Source of the DNA: Lachnospiraceae bacterium | GTDB taxonomy: Bacteria > Bacillota > Clostridia > Lachnospirales > Lachnospiraceae | DNA length: 64,000 nt | Assembly (NCBI GenBank): GCA_024697225.1 | Contig: JAILGA010000056.1 | Coordinates: 1 to 64,000 of the forward strand | Reading direction: 5' to 3' | Made by a program: the position numbers and the translations under genes | In this document: one piece after another, positions 8,301-16,925 of the stretch | Numbering within the stretch: the stretch's first letter is position 1 | How the letters are laid out: each line of letters begins with the position of its first letter | Notes under the pieces: model-generated | What the model saw: the letters and a program-made list of their open reading frames with translations, nothing else | Databases searched by the model: none | What the model was told of the DNA's origin: nothing

Positions 8301-8930
8301 ATGTTTATGCCATTGTTTACAACTTTTATCATATTTATCGCCTTCCTCCATCTCATGATCAGAAGGAGTGACCAGGCAAAGAAGGACGCCGATGCTGAGT
8401 TTTTCAGAAAGGAGCACGAGGCATCCTTTGTGAGAAAGAAGAGCCTGGATGATCTTGACTACATAGTGGTCCCGCTGGACGAGCTGCCCTTCGGCGCCAT
8501 GCCGGGCGACCCCGAAGTCATCCACGCCGAGAATACCGTAAAAAAACTCGCTGACAAGAAGATCGTGAATCTGACAGGCATCTCCAACACTGATCTCAAG
8601 CTGAAATACGGGACCGCAAACATAACGCCCCTCACGGAATATGACACGAACTACCTGGAGCTTGCAAGGGTCCTGAACAAATGGGGAAAGGCCCTGTATC
8701 AGTCCGGCCGTTACACCGAGGCAGCTCAGGTACTGTCATTTGCGGTTCATACAGGTTCCGACGTAACACAGACCTGGCACCTCTACACGGACTGCCTCCG
8801 CCTGCATCTGGGGCTTGATCCCGAAGAGAGCGCCCTGAAGCTCAGAGCGCTCATTCCGATAGCAGAGTCTCTCAATGCTCTGTCAAAAGATGCAATCCTG
8901 AAGGAACTTGAGGAAAAGACACGATCATAA
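8301..8930 (+). CDS. Membrane-anchored TPR-like protein of unknown function
   Basis: This 209-residue protein has one N-terminal transmembrane segment (MFMPLFTTFIIFIAFLHLMI) followed by a charged cytoplasmic region. The C-terminal part has tetratricopeptide-like helices (LNKWGKALYQSGRYTEAAQV, about residues 126-145) and a second weaker helical pair. The reading frame is open back to 8220, but the 8301 start gives the usual anchor and avoids overlap with the divergent VanW gene. It is transcribed from the short AT-rich divergent region at 8226-8300. The 3' end overlaps galK by six bases, tail to tail. It probably mediates protein-protein contacts at the membrane; no specific function can be assigned. 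Confidence 0.72.
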   Translation: MFMPLFTTFIIFIAFLHLMIRRSDQAKKDADAEFFRKEHEASFVRKKSLDDLDYIVVPLDELPFGAMPGDPEVIHAENTVKKLADKKIVNLTGISNTDLKLKYGTANITPLTEYDTNYLELARVLNKWGKALYQSGRYTEAAQVLSFAVHTGSDVTQTWHLYTDCLRLHLGLDPEESALKLRALIPIAESLNALSKDAILKELEEKTRS

Positions 8931-10109
8931 TTCTGCCGGCCCGTCACCGGGAGTCACTGTATAGAACTCGGCTTCCAGTCCGGTCTTTTCTTTGTATGTA
9001 CGCCCCAGCACCTCTATATATCTCTCTATCGATTCATCCCTGACGATGGCCACAGTGCAGCCGCCGAAGCCGCCGCCCGTGATCCTCGCGCCCATAACGC
9101 CGGGGATCGTCCAGGCTGTTTCCGCAAGCACATCAACCTCGGGACAGGATACGTCATAATCATCGCGCAGTGACACGTGGGACTCGTTCATCAGTTTCCC
9201 GAAGCCCTCGATGTCCCCTGCCTTAAGCGCTTTGATTGCCCTGATGGTCCTGTCATTCTCGTATACCGCGTGCTTTGCCTTTCTTCTGTGGTCGTCATCC
9301 CTTATGGCGCCCTTTAGTTCCTCATACTTTTCGGGCGTCAATTCCCCGAGGGCACTGATACCGGTCACCTTTTTAAGGTCCTCCAGAGCCTCCTCACAGG
9401 TGCGGCGTCTGTCGTTGTATCCGGAATCCGTCAGTTGGTGCTTCACTCTGGAATTGGCAATGACCAGCTTCATGCCGTCAAGCTTTACCGGGGCATACTC
9501 GTAAGTAAGATCCGCGGTATCAAGGAAGATCGCATGATCCTTTTTGCCCATTGCGGAGGCAAACTGATCCATGATGCCGCACTTCATGCCGTTGTAGTTA
9601 TTCTCCGAATACTGGCCGATCTTTGCAAGCTCAACCCCGTCCACATCGAAGCCATAGAGGTTCTTAAGCACAAATCCGGTCAGCACTTCAAGCGAAGCGG
9701 AACTTGAGAGTCCCGATCCGTTCGGTATGTTTCCGTAAATGGCCATCTCGAACCCGGTCTCCGGGAGCATTCCCCTGAGACCGAAGGTCCATACTACCCC
9801 CAGAGGGTACATGGTCCATCCGCTCTTGCCCGCGGGTTCAAGGTCGTCAAGATCAAACTCCTCAAAGCTGTCGCTCTTTCCGTTCATCGAGAACAGTCTT
9901 ATCTTTCTGTCGTCTCTCTTTCTGGCTGCGGCATACGTGCCTATTGAGAGCGCACAGGGAAACACATGTCCCCCGTTGTAATCCGTATGCTCGCCTATGA
10001 GATTTACGCGCCCTGGTGCAAAAAACAGCCGGACGCCCTCTTCATCCCCATATTGCGCAGCAAAGGCTGCCTTAAGCTCTGTCGTGAGTTTCTTTTCGTC
10101 TTCGTTCAT
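8925..10109 (-). CDS. galK: Galactokinase
   Basis: A GHMP-fold kinase of 394 residues that phosphorylates galactose to galactose-1-phosphate in the Leloir pathway. Signatures are GRVNLIGEHTDYNGG (residues 33-47, the GalK signature and sugar-binding site), NGSGLSSSASLEV (about 130, the ATP-binding loop) and GARITGGGFGGCTVAIV (about 338, GHMP C-terminal motif). Length is typical. The start follows AGGAGGTGCGCC and is served by an extended -10 promoter. No galT or galE is adjacent. Confidence 0.95.
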   Translation of the reverse strand: MNEDEKKLTTELKAAFAAQYGDEEGVRLFFAPGRVNLIGEHTDYNGGHVFPCALSIGTYAAARKRDDRKIRLFSMNGKSDSFEEFDLDDLEPAGKSGWTMYPLGVVWTFGLRGMLPETGFEMAIYGNIPNGSGLSSSASLEVLTGFVLKNLYGFDVDGVELAKIGQYSENNYNGMKCGIMDQFASAMGKKDHAIFLDTADLTYEYAPVKLDGMKLVIANSRVKHQLTDSGYNDRRRTCEEALEDLKKVTGISALGELTPEKYEELKGAIRDDDHRRKAKHAVYENDRTIRAIKALKAGDIEGFGKLMNESHVSLRDDYDVSCPEVDVLAETAWTIPGVMGARITGGGFGGCTVAIVRDESIERYIEVLGRTYKEKTGLEAEFYTVTPGDGPAEL

Positions 10110-10128
10110 GGCGCACCTCCTGAGGATT

Positions 10129-10137
10129 AGTATAGCA
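10129..10137 (-). promoter_or_regulatory. Extended -10 promoter for galK
   Basis: On the minus strand the sequence reads TGCTATACT (10137 to 10129), an extended -10 element lying 20 to 28 bases upstream of the galK ATG. No good -35 hexamer is visible at the usual distance, as is common for extended -10 promoters. Confidence 0.5.
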
Positions 10138-10216
10138 TAGATACTGTTAATTCTGTGCGTTTTTATGTATCATATATGGCGTGACATTCAAATATTACGA
10201 TCAGGTGAGGCACCCA

Positions 10217-12613
10217 ATGAATAAACGCGCGCTGCGGCTTCTTGAATTTGACAGGATCACGGAAAAGCTTTCGGAATATGCGGACTCGCTGCCGGGGCGA
10301 AAGCTGTGTCTTGAACTGCTGCCCTCGGACGACCGGGAGGAGATCTTAAGAAACTGCGCTTTTACGGCAGATGCAATAGAGAGACTGCTGAAGCGGAGCG
10401 ATGTCTCGTTTTCCCAGACCATTGATAAAGACCGTCTGATCCCGCCTCTTCGCGCGAGCAGAATGCTGGATGCTGAAACTCTTCTGGCGGCCGCCGGATT
10501 CCTCCGGTGCGTGGGACGCGCACGCGCCTATGGCTTGAATCCCCGGGACGACGATGCAGCAGCCCCCGACGACAGTCTTACTGCGCACTTTTCTGCTCTT
10601 GTTCCTCTCAGAGAGATTTCCGACGAGATCTCAAGATGTGTGATCTCAGAGGAGGAAATGGCGGACGATGCCAGTCCCGCCTTAAAGCAGATCAGGCGGA
10701 CCATGTCGGGTCTGCACGCAAGGATCAGAAAGGAACTCAACAAGCTGACGACCGGGAGCTGCAGGCAGTATCTCCAGGACGGCGTCATAACAATGAGAGA
10801 CGACAGATACTGCATACCCGTGAAAGCCGAATTCAAGGGGCAGGTATCGGGTATCGTCCATGATTCCAGCGCCACAGGCCAGACTCTGTTCATCGAACCG
10901 CAGGTCATAGTTGAACTGAACAACGAGCTCAAGGAATCGCAGATCGCAGAAAAGGAGGAGATCGAGCGCGTGCTGGCGTCGCTGTCATCCATGCTCGCCG
11001 GAAGACTCGACGATCTCGAATTCGACCTTGATACCATGGCATTCCTTGATCTCTCATTTGCAAAAGCCAGATATGCCCTGGAAACGGACGCCATGATCCC
11101 GCATTTCAACGAGAGAAAGGCATTCATATTAAGGAGCGCAAGGCATCCGCTTCTGGCAAAAGACAAGGCGGTTCCCATCGATGTATATCTCGGCGACGCC
11201 TTTGATCTGCTGGTGATAACCGGTCCCAACACGGGCGGCAAAACCGTTACGCTGAAGACAGTCGGACTCCTTACGCTCATGGGGCAGGCCGGCATGGCCA
11301 TCCCCGCGGGAGACAGATCCGAACTCGCCGTATTCAGGGAGGTATATGCAGATATCGGTGACGAGCAGTCAATAGAGCAGAGCCTGTCCACCTTTTCCTC
11401 GCACATGACCAATGTGGTGTCGATCCTCGAGAAGGCTGACGACGAGTGTCTCTGTCTGTTCGATGAGCTGGGTGCGGGCACCGATCCCACTGAGGGCGCG
11501 GCGCTGGCGGTTGCGATCCTGGACGGTCTGCACAAAAGGAAGATCAGGACCATCGCCACTACGCACTACAGCGAGTGTAAGATATATGCCATGACCACCA
11601 ACGGCGTCATGAACGGCGCCTGCGATTTCGATATGGAATCCCTCGCACCCACTTATAAGCTTCTGATCGGCGTCCCCGGCAGCAGTAATGCATTTGCCAT
11701 ATCAAGAAAGCTGGGCCTCCCCGAACAAGTCATAGCCGATGCAAAAAAGCGTGTGGACAGCGGCGCCGAGAGTTTTGACAAACTGCTGTCGGATCTGAGA
11801 AACAGCAGGAAGAAGGCGGACGCCGAGAGGGACAATCTGGAAAATATAAGGCGCGAGGTTGAGTCAAGAAACGCCGAGCTTCTTGAAAAAGAGAAGAAAT
11901 TCCAGACTGAGAGGGAACGCATTCTTGAAAAAGCCAATACCGAGGCCAGAGAGATCCTCAAGGAAGCCAAGGCGGTGGCTGACGAGACGATCCGCGCCAT
12001 GAACAGGGCCGGGGCGGATGTCCGTTCTCTTGAGAAGGAACGCGGCCGCATCGGTGAAAAGCTGTCCGAAAAGAACAACGCCCTTGCAAAGAATCAGAAG
12101 CAGGAAAGAAACACAGGAAAGAAAGTAGATCCTGCAAAGCTTAAAAAAGGCGACATGGTCAGGGTCATATCCATGGGACTTGAGGGCACCGTATCCACTC
12201 TTCCCGATAAAAAGGGCGATCTCATGATCAACTGTGGTATAATGAAGACCAGAGTCAACGTCTCGGATCTTGCGGCAGTAGGCGAGGAACAGGACGGAAA
12301 GAAGGCGCTCAGATCCGTATATGGTGTGGGAGAAAAGAAGAAAGCCGACATTTCCAGAGCCCTGAGCATCAGCACTGAATGCAAGCTGATCGGAATGACG
12401 GCGGATGAGGCGGTCGCCTGCATGGACAGATACCTTGACGAGGCGGTGATGGCTCATCTGCGCACAGTCAGGATAGTGCACGGGAAGGGAACCGGGGTCT
12501 TGAGAAATGCGGTGCACAGACATCTGAAGAACATACCCTATGTAAAAAGCTTTAAACTCGGGGAATTCGGCGAAGGCGATTCCGGGGTGACCATAGTGGA
12601 GCTGATGGTATAG
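10217..12613 (+). CDS. mutS2: MutS2 family ATPase/endonuclease
   Basis: A 798-residue MutS2 protein. It has a helical core, an ABC-type ATPase with Walker A GPNTGGKTVTLKTVG (about residue 337) and Walker B LFDELGAGTDPTEGAA (about 418), and a long coiled coil (about 515-620). A KOW-like segment and a C-terminal Smr domain with RIVHGKGTGVLRNAVHRHLK (about 755-774) complete it. MutS2 acts in suppression of recombination and, in Bacillus, on collided ribosomes. The frame is open to a GTG at 10181, but ATG 10217 has AGGTGAGG at good spacing and gives the usual family start (MNKRALRLLEFDRI). The response regulator follows 11 bases after the stop. Confidence 0.95.
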   Translation: MNKRALRLLEFDRITEKLSEYADSLPGRKLCLELLPSDDREEILRNCAFTADAIERLLKRSDVSFSQTIDKDRLIPPLRASRMLDAETLLAAAGFLRCVGRARAYGLNPRDDDAAAPDDSLTAHFSALVPLREISDEISRCVISEEEMADDASPALKQIRRTMSGLHARIRKELNKLTTGSCRQYLQDGVITMRDDRYCIPVKAEFKGQVSGIVHDSSATGQTLFIEPQVIVELNNELKESQIAEKEEIERVLASLSSMLAGRLDDLEFDLDTMAFLDLSFAKARYALETDAMIPHFNERKAFILRSARHPLLAKDKAVPIDVYLGDAFDLLVITGPNTGGKTVTLKTVGLLTLMGQAGMAIPAGDRSELAVFREVYADIGDEQSIEQSLSTFSSHMTNVVSILEKADDECLCLFDELGAGTDPTEGAALAVAILDGLHKRKIRTIATTHYSECKIYAMTTNGVMNGACDFDMESLAPTYKLLIGVPGSSNAFAISRKLGLPEQVIADAKKRVDSGAESFDKLLSDLRNSRKKADAERDNLENIRREVESRNAELLEKEKKFQTERERILEKANTEAREILKEAKAVADETIRAMNRAGADVRSLEKERGRIGEKLSEKNNALAKNQKQERNTGKKVDPAKLKKGDMVRVISMGLEGTVSTLPDKKGDLMINCGIMKTRVNVSDLAAVGEEQDGKKALRSVYGVGEKKKADISRALSISTECKLIGMTADEAVACMDRYLDEAVMAHLRTVRIVHGKGTGVLRNAVHRHLKNIPYVKSFKLGEFGEGDSGVTIVELMV

Positions 12614-12624
12614 CGGAGGCAGGA

Positions 12625-13323
12625 ATGGTACAGAAACAGAAGATACTTATAGTTGATGATGACGAAAACATCGCGGAGCTCATCGCCCTCTATCTTGAGA
12701 AGGAATGCTTTGCGACAAGGATCGCGCCCGACGGCGAGACAGCCCTGGTAGAAGCCAGAAACTGGGAACCTGACCTTATACTTCTCGACATCATGCTCCC
12801 GGGAATGGATGGATACCAGGTCTGCAGAGAGATCCGGTCCTATTCACAGACACCTGTCATAATGCTCTCTGCCAAGGGCGAGGTTTTCGACAAGGTTCTT
12901 GGACTGGAACTCGGAGCGGACGACTATATGGAAAAGCCCTTTGATTCCAAGGAACTGGTCGCAAGAGTCAAAGCAGTGAGCAGGCGTTATCAGGGACAAA
13001 CAACCGAGAAGACAGAGGACGACGAGAAGAAGGTCGAATACCCGGGACTCTCCATCAGTCTGACAAACTATTCGGTCATAAGAGACGGCACAAGGGTGGA
13101 CATGACTCCCAAAGAAATGGAACTTCTCTACTTCATGGCCTCCTCTCCCAATCACGTATTCTCCCGCGAACAGCTCCTTGAAAGCATCTGGGGGTACGAT
13201 TACGCAGGCGACACCCGCACGGTCGACGTTCACATAAAGAGACTCAGGGAGAAGCTCGGCGACCACAAGAGCTGGAGATTTGCCACGATCTGGGGCGTCG
13301 GCTACAAATTCGAGGCGGAATAA
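12625..13323 (+). CDS. OmpR/PhoB-family response regulator (orphan)
   Basis: A 232-residue two-component response regulator. The receiver domain has the acidic cluster VDDDEN (about 10-15), phospho-acceptor aspartate in LILLDIMLPGMDGYQV (about residue 54), and the KPFD lysine (about 103). The C-terminal winged helix carries MTPKEMELLYFMASSPNHVF and DTRTVDVHIKRLREKL, as in WalR/PhoB proteins. No sensor histidine kinase gene lies nearby, so its partner is encoded elsewhere or it is controlled differently. It sits 11 bases after mutS2 and probably shares its transcript. The promoter for the downstream phosphatase/kinase genes begins directly after its stop. Confidence 0.92.
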   Translation: MVQKQKILIVDDDENIAELIALYLEKECFATRIAPDGETALVEARNWEPDLILLDIMLPGMDGYQVCREIRSYSQTPVIMLSAKGEVFDKVLGLELGADDYMEKPFDSKELVARVKAVSRRYQGQTTEKTEDDEKKVEYPGLSISLTNYSVIRDGTRVDMTPKEMELLYFMASSPNHVFSREQLLESIWGYDYAGDTRTVDVHIKRLREKLGDHKSWRFATIWGVGYKFEAE

Positions 13324-13341
13324 GGAATTGTCAAAAAATCC

Positions 13342-13370
13342 TTGACACGCACTTATCAATATCTTATCAT
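13342..13370 (+). promoter_or_regulatory. Near-consensus sigma-70-type promoter for the phosphatase/kinase cluster
   Basis: TTGACA at 13342-13347 and TATCAT at 13365-13370 are separated by 17 bases, matching the vegetative consensus at 11 of 12 positions. The predicted transcription start falls near 13376, the first base of a perfect 9-bp hairpin. It gives the PP2C and kinase genes a promoter independent of mutS2 and the response regulator. Confidence 0.7.
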
Positions 13371-13375
13371 CTTTT

Positions 13376-13398
13376 GCACCGGACACTCCGTCCGGTGC
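13376..13398 (+). other. Perfect 9-bp hairpin at the predicted 5' end of the PP2C/kinase mRNA
   Basis: GCACCGGAC (13376-13384) pairs exactly with GTCCGGTGC (13390-13398) around the loop ACTCC. It coincides with the predicted transcription start, so it could protect the 5' end of the mRNA. No uridine tract follows, which argues against a simple terminator. The remaining 143-base leader has further weak stems, including GCAGG/CCTGC at about 13513-13527 next to the ribosome binding site AAGGAG. Confidence 0.6.
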
Positions 13399-13541
13399 AT
13401 GTTCGTCTTTCAGGCTGCATGATCTTCGCAGGTATTGTTATTTTCGGGGTATGAACGCGTTTCGCGCATACACTGTTCTTTTTTGCGCGGAAACAGAACC
13501 GTAAACCATAATGGCAGGTCGACCCTGCAAGGAGCGTTTCT

Positions 13542-14483
13542 ATGAATTTCAGTATAAAAGCGGCCGCGCTGACCGATATCGGCGCAAAAAACCGCGTCAA
13601 TCAGGACGCGATCATGCTAAAGACTGCCGTCAGCAGAGATCTCGGCCGGATATGCTTTGCCGTATGCTGCGATGGTCTGGGCGGACTCTCGCGCGGCGAA
13701 GTCGCGAGCAGTGCTTTCATAAACCGCATGGAAAAATGGTTCTTCAACGACTTTGTGACCATGTCCTGCGATCCGGTATACGGTCCGGGGGATTCTCACA
13801 GACTGCTGTGCCGCGTCCGCATCATGTGGTCCGACATAGCCCGGCAGATGAACGAGGCTATAGCCGAATACGGCAGGCAGGAAGGCATTAAGCTTGGAAC
13901 CACTGCCGTGCTGTTTCTTCTCGTCGGGCACAGATACCTGATTATGCACGTGGGCGATTCCAGGCTGTATATGAGTCAGGGCGGTAATTTCAGGCAGATG
14001 ACGCGCGACCACTCGCTCATACAGAAACAGCTGGACTCCGGAGTCATCACGCCCATGCAGGCTCTCGTCTCGGACAAGAAGAGCGTGCTCCTCCAGTGCA
14101 TCGGTGCGTCAGAGACGATAGAACCGGAATTCCAGGAGGGTGCCCTGTTCCAGGATGCCTCCGTGATCCTCTGCAGCGACGGCTGCTGGCGAAAGCTCGG
14201 CCTGGCGGAGATCTCGGAGAGCATGAGTGATCTGGCAAAGCGCGACGAGCGGCTGATAAATGACCGCGCAAGGGAATTGATAGCAGGTGCGAGAAGGCTC
14301 GGGGAGCAGGACAATATCTCCGTCATCCTTATATCCCTCACCGCCGACAGAGCCGGGTCAGGAGCCATAAGGGACGTGATCCCGGCGGATTTCCCGGGCA
14401 CCTCGGGACCTGCAGCTTCCTATGGAGCAGGTGAGCACGGTATGGGCATCGCGGCTGCGAGGGGAAAGGTGGCGATATGCTGA
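13542..14483 (+). CDS. PP2C-family Ser/Thr protein phosphatase
   Basis: A 313-residue PPM/PP2C phosphatase. Metal-binding motifs are DIGAKNRVNQDA (residues 11-22), CCDGLGGLSRGEVAS (about 43-57), LIMHVGDSRLYM (about 130) and the C-terminal QDNISVILISL (about 254). It is expected to dephosphorylate Ser/Thr residues in the cytoplasm, opposing the kinase encoded next to it. About 35 glycine/alanine-rich residues extend beyond the domain. Its stop overlaps the kinase start (ATGCTGA, 14477-14483), indicating coupled synthesis of the pair. Confidence 0.92.
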   Translation: MNFSIKAAALTDIGAKNRVNQDAIMLKTAVSRDLGRICFAVCCDGLGGLSRGEVASSAFINRMEKWFFNDFVTMSCDPVYGPGDSHRLLCRVRIMWSDIARQMNEAIAEYGRQEGIKLGTTAVLFLLVGHRYLIMHVGDSRLYMSQGGNFRQMTRDHSLIQKQLDSGVITPMQALVSDKKSVLLQCIGASETIEPEFQEGALFQDASVILCSDGCWRKLGLAEISESMSDLAKRDERLINDRARELIAGARRLGEQDNISVILISLTADRAGSGAIRDVIPADFPGTSGPAASYGAGEHGMGIAAARGKVAIC

Positions 14484-15814
14484 AAACCGGGCAGCTTGTG
14501 GCCGGCAGATACCGCATTCTGAACCTGGTCGGACAGGGAGGTCAGAGCAGAGTCTATCTGGCACATGATGAATACGCCAACAGGCAGTGGGCGGTCAAGG
14601 AGCTGCGGCGGGATGTGGAGCACTACGATCTGATAAGACGCAGTCTTCTCGCGGAGATAAAACTGCTGCGAAGCCTGAACCACCCCTGTCTGCCTTCCAT
14701 CATTGACTGCATCGACGAGGGCGATGACGGCTCGATACTCACCGTCATGAACTACATCGAGGGTAAGACTCTCTCAGAGATTCTTTCCGGATACGGAGCA
14801 CAGCCCCAGGAGAGAGTTGTGAAGTGGGCGCTTCAGCTTTGCGATGTTCTGTCCTATCTGCACAGGCAGACTCCGCCCATAATATACCGCGACATAAAAC
14901 CGGGAAACATAATGCTTAAGCCTGACGGAAATATCACTCTCATCGATTTCGGCACCGCAAGACAATACCGGATAAACGACAGCGACCAGTCAGATGTCTG
15001 CACGGATGCTGATGACACTATATGTCTGGGCACCCGCGGCTACGCAGCCCCGGAGCAGTTCGGAGGACACGGCCAGACCGACGCACGCACTGATATTTAC
15101 TGTCTGGGTGCCACGCTTTACCACCTTCTGACCGGCAGGAGTCCCGCAAAGGCGCCGTATGAGATACGGCCTATCCGAGAGTGGAACCCCGCTCTCTCCG
15201 CGGGTCTTGAGGAGATCATAACCAGATGTACGATGGTCGATCCCTCGGACCGTTTTTCTACCTGTGATGAGCTCCGCTATGCCCTGATGCACCACAGAGA
15301 GCGGGACAAAGGTTTCAGATCCCGCACCATATTAAAGCTGTCTGTCTTTGCCGCGGCTGCCGTAGTCTCTGTCATAACGGGCATCTGCGCCGTGGGCTGC
15401 GCGGCCGAAGCAAGGGAACTTGAAACCCTTGCCAGATGGTGTGACCGCACCGACAGCATTCTTTGCGCGGATGACAGCAGGGAAGCCTGGCTTTCCTGCC
15501 GCAGCAATCTCATGTCGTTGACAGAGAACGGTCTGACCGAGCAGGACAAGGCCGCAGTATTGAAACTGTATGACGAGCTCGCAAAACACATAGAGCGCAA
15601 CGCCGCAAAACTCATGAATGCGGGCGTCCCGAAAGAGGAACTGCTTTCGACTCTCGAATACATCGCCGAACGCCTTGAAAAAGACATTCTGATGCCTGAC
15701 GGCCGGACAGGTACAGATGTCATGGATTCAAAGAAACTCAGGGAACTGTCCATCACCCTGGTGCGCGATCTGTGGGCGGCGGAAATCGCTCTCGGAGAAA
15801 ACAGAAATGAATAG
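14477..15814 (+). CDS. Membrane Ser/Thr protein kinase without PASTA domains
   Basis: A 445-residue Hanks-type kinase. The N-lobe has the glycine loop VGQGGQSRVYLA (about residue 14) and the lysine in WAVKELRR (about 37). The catalytic loop is IYRDIKPGNIML (about 136), with tyrosine in place of the usual histidine of HRD, followed by IDFGTARQYR (about 156) and GTRGYAAPEQFGG. One transmembrane segment (about 278-300, SVFAAAAVVSVITGICAVGC) leads to a helical extracytoplasmic tail of about 140 residues. That tail is not a PASTA repeat array like that of PrkC/PknB, so the stimulus should differ from muropeptides. The cognate phosphatase is directly upstream and a small membrane protein overlaps its end. 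Confidence 0.92.
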   Translation: MLKTGQLVAGRYRILNLVGQGGQSRVYLAHDEYANRQWAVKELRRDVEHYDLIRRSLLAEIKLLRSLNHPCLPSIIDCIDEGDDGSILTVMNYIEGKTLSEILSGYGAQPQERVVKWALQLCDVLSYLHRQTPPIIYRDIKPGNIMLKPDGNITLIDFGTARQYRINDSDQSDVCTDADDTICLGTRGYAAPEQFGGHGQTDARTDIYCLGATLYHLLTGRSPAKAPYEIRPIREWNPALSAGLEEIITRCTMVDPSDRFSTCDELRYALMHHRERDKGFRSRTILKLSVFAAAAVVSVITGICAVGCAAEARELETLARWCDRTDSILCADDSREAWLSCRSNLMSLTENGLTEQDKAAVLKLYDELAKHIERNAAKLMNAGVPKEELLSTLEYIAERLEKDILMPDGRTGTDVMDSKKLRELSITLVRDLWAAEIALGENRNE

Positions 15815-16169
15815 CGGGCCCGTGATCATGCTGTTGGCATTCACATCTCCATCGGTCACCGGCCAGATAAATGACAGGATCGAGACCGCAATGCTGTTCG
15901 GGATAATAGCATCTGCCGCGGCGATAACGGCAGTGACCCTCTTTTTTGTCTTTCACATCCCGCGCTGCATAGATGCTCTAACCGGTCTCGGTAAGAGACG
16001 TGAGCTCGCAAAGCTTAAAAAGAAGAAAACACATACTGTATGCAGAAATTCCGGCGCCGCAAATACGCCCAATGCCGCCAGAAAATATATTATCTCGTCC
16101 GATGATTCCTACAGGGACAGACCATTGCCCGAAGGCTTCATCATCGAACAGGAACTGCCGTTTAAATGA
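15807..16169 (+). CDS. Small single-pass membrane protein in the kinase cluster
   Basis: This 120-residue protein starts eight bases before the kinase stop codon (ATGAATAG), after GGAGAAAACAGAA. It has one hydrophobic stretch (about residues 28-51, AMLFGIIASAAAITAVTLFF) followed by a strongly basic segment (ELAKLKKKKTHTVCR) and a hydrophilic tail ending in GFIIEQELPFK. The basic stretch after the membrane segment predicts a cytoplasmic C-terminus by the positive-inside rule. No family was recognised. Its overlaps with both neighbours suggest it is a partner, substrate or scaffold for the kinase system. Confidence 0.65.
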   Translation: MNSGPVIMLLAFTSPSVTGQINDRIETAMLFGIIASAAAITAVTLFFVFHIPRCIDALTGLGKRRELAKLKKKKTHTVCRNSGAANTPNAARKYIISSDDSYRDRPLPEGFIIEQELPFK

Positions 16170-16876
16170 ATAAAGGAGAAAAAAATATGGACTATGAAGC
16201 ATTATCCCAAAAAATGGATACCATCTTCCAGGATGCGACAGGGTTGGACAACAGACTAAAGACCGGGATATACCCCAGATTCCTGTCAAAGAAGAGAATG
16301 GAATCAATAAAGGACCGCGATCCACTGATATGCCGCGCAGCAGGCAATCTGAGCGTGGGCTTTTACGTGAATCTCCCCGAGATATCAACCGAGCACACAT
16401 CGGCCATGATAGTTGTAACAAACAGTCTGGCCGGGCGGATGAACATGACAGCAGAACAGATTTACAGGCGTTCGGTGAAGAATCTCCTTCCCTCCTGCGT
16501 TATAATCCCCTTCAACGAGATGCTTGGAGAGATAGGCCTGCTGCCGCCGGATGAGATCACAGAAAACATACCGGTACTATATGTGTCCAACAAAACGAGA
16601 TCCAACGGCGCCGCTGCGATCCTGTGCAGGGACGTAAAGAAAAAGATCGCCGAGATCCTCGGTGATCCGTTCATCGTAATCCCTTCATCGGTACATGAGG
16701 TCCTGTGCCTCGCCTGTACAGATCAGAATGCCGAGAGCATAATCTCGCTCTCGGACATGATAAGAGAGACCAACGAAGCTGTCGTCGATCCGTTGGATCA
16801 GCTGTCGAACTGCGCATGGCTGTGCAAAAACGGCCGTCTTATCCCGCAGCAGGCCTGTTGCCCGGAAGCCATATAG
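16166..16876 (+). CDS. DUF5688-like protein
   Basis: This 236-residue soluble protein resembles the DUF5688 family frequent in Lachnospiraceae. Characteristic stretches are IPVLYVSNKTRSNGAAAIL (about 138), DPFIVIPSSVHEVLCL (about 166) and a following MIRETNEA helix. The function of the family is unknown. The ATG at 16166 overlaps the stop of the small membrane protein (ATGA); a second ATG at 16187 follows AAAGGAG-like bases and gives MDYEALSQKMD, which may be the real start. It is the last gene of the phosphatase/kinase unit before a strong convergent hairpin. Confidence 0.65.
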   Translation: MNKGEKNMDYEALSQKMDTIFQDATGLDNRLKTGIYPRFLSKKRMESIKDRDPLICRAAGNLSVGFYVNLPEISTEHTSAMIVVTNSLAGRMNMTAEQIYRRSVKNLLPSCVIIPFNEMLGEIGLLPPDEITENIPVLYVSNKTRSNGAAAILCRDVKKKIAEILGDPFIVIPSSVHEVLCLACTDQNAESIISLSDMIRETNEAVVDPLDQLSNCAWLCKNGRLIPQQACCPEAI

Positions 16877-16885
16877 ACAAAAACA

Positions 16886-16920
16886 CGGGGACTATCCGGT
16901 CAAAAGACCGGACGTCCCCG
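16886..16920 (-). terminator. Strong intrinsic terminator of the clpB transcript
   Basis: Nested inverted repeats CGGGGAC/GTCCCCG and TCCGGTC/GACCGGA enclose the loop AAAA. On the minus strand the hairpin is followed by TGTTTTTGTC, a uridine-rich tract just after the DUF4250 gene. On the plus strand no T tract follows, but the hairpin may still reduce read-through from the DUF5688-like gene. Confidence 0.8.
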
Positions 16921-16925
16921 GAATC

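Noticed and set aside
10528-11559. A 343-codon open frame antisense to mutS2
   Set aside because: It is serine-rich low-complexity translation of the opposite strand of a clear, fully conserved gene and has no ribosome binding site.
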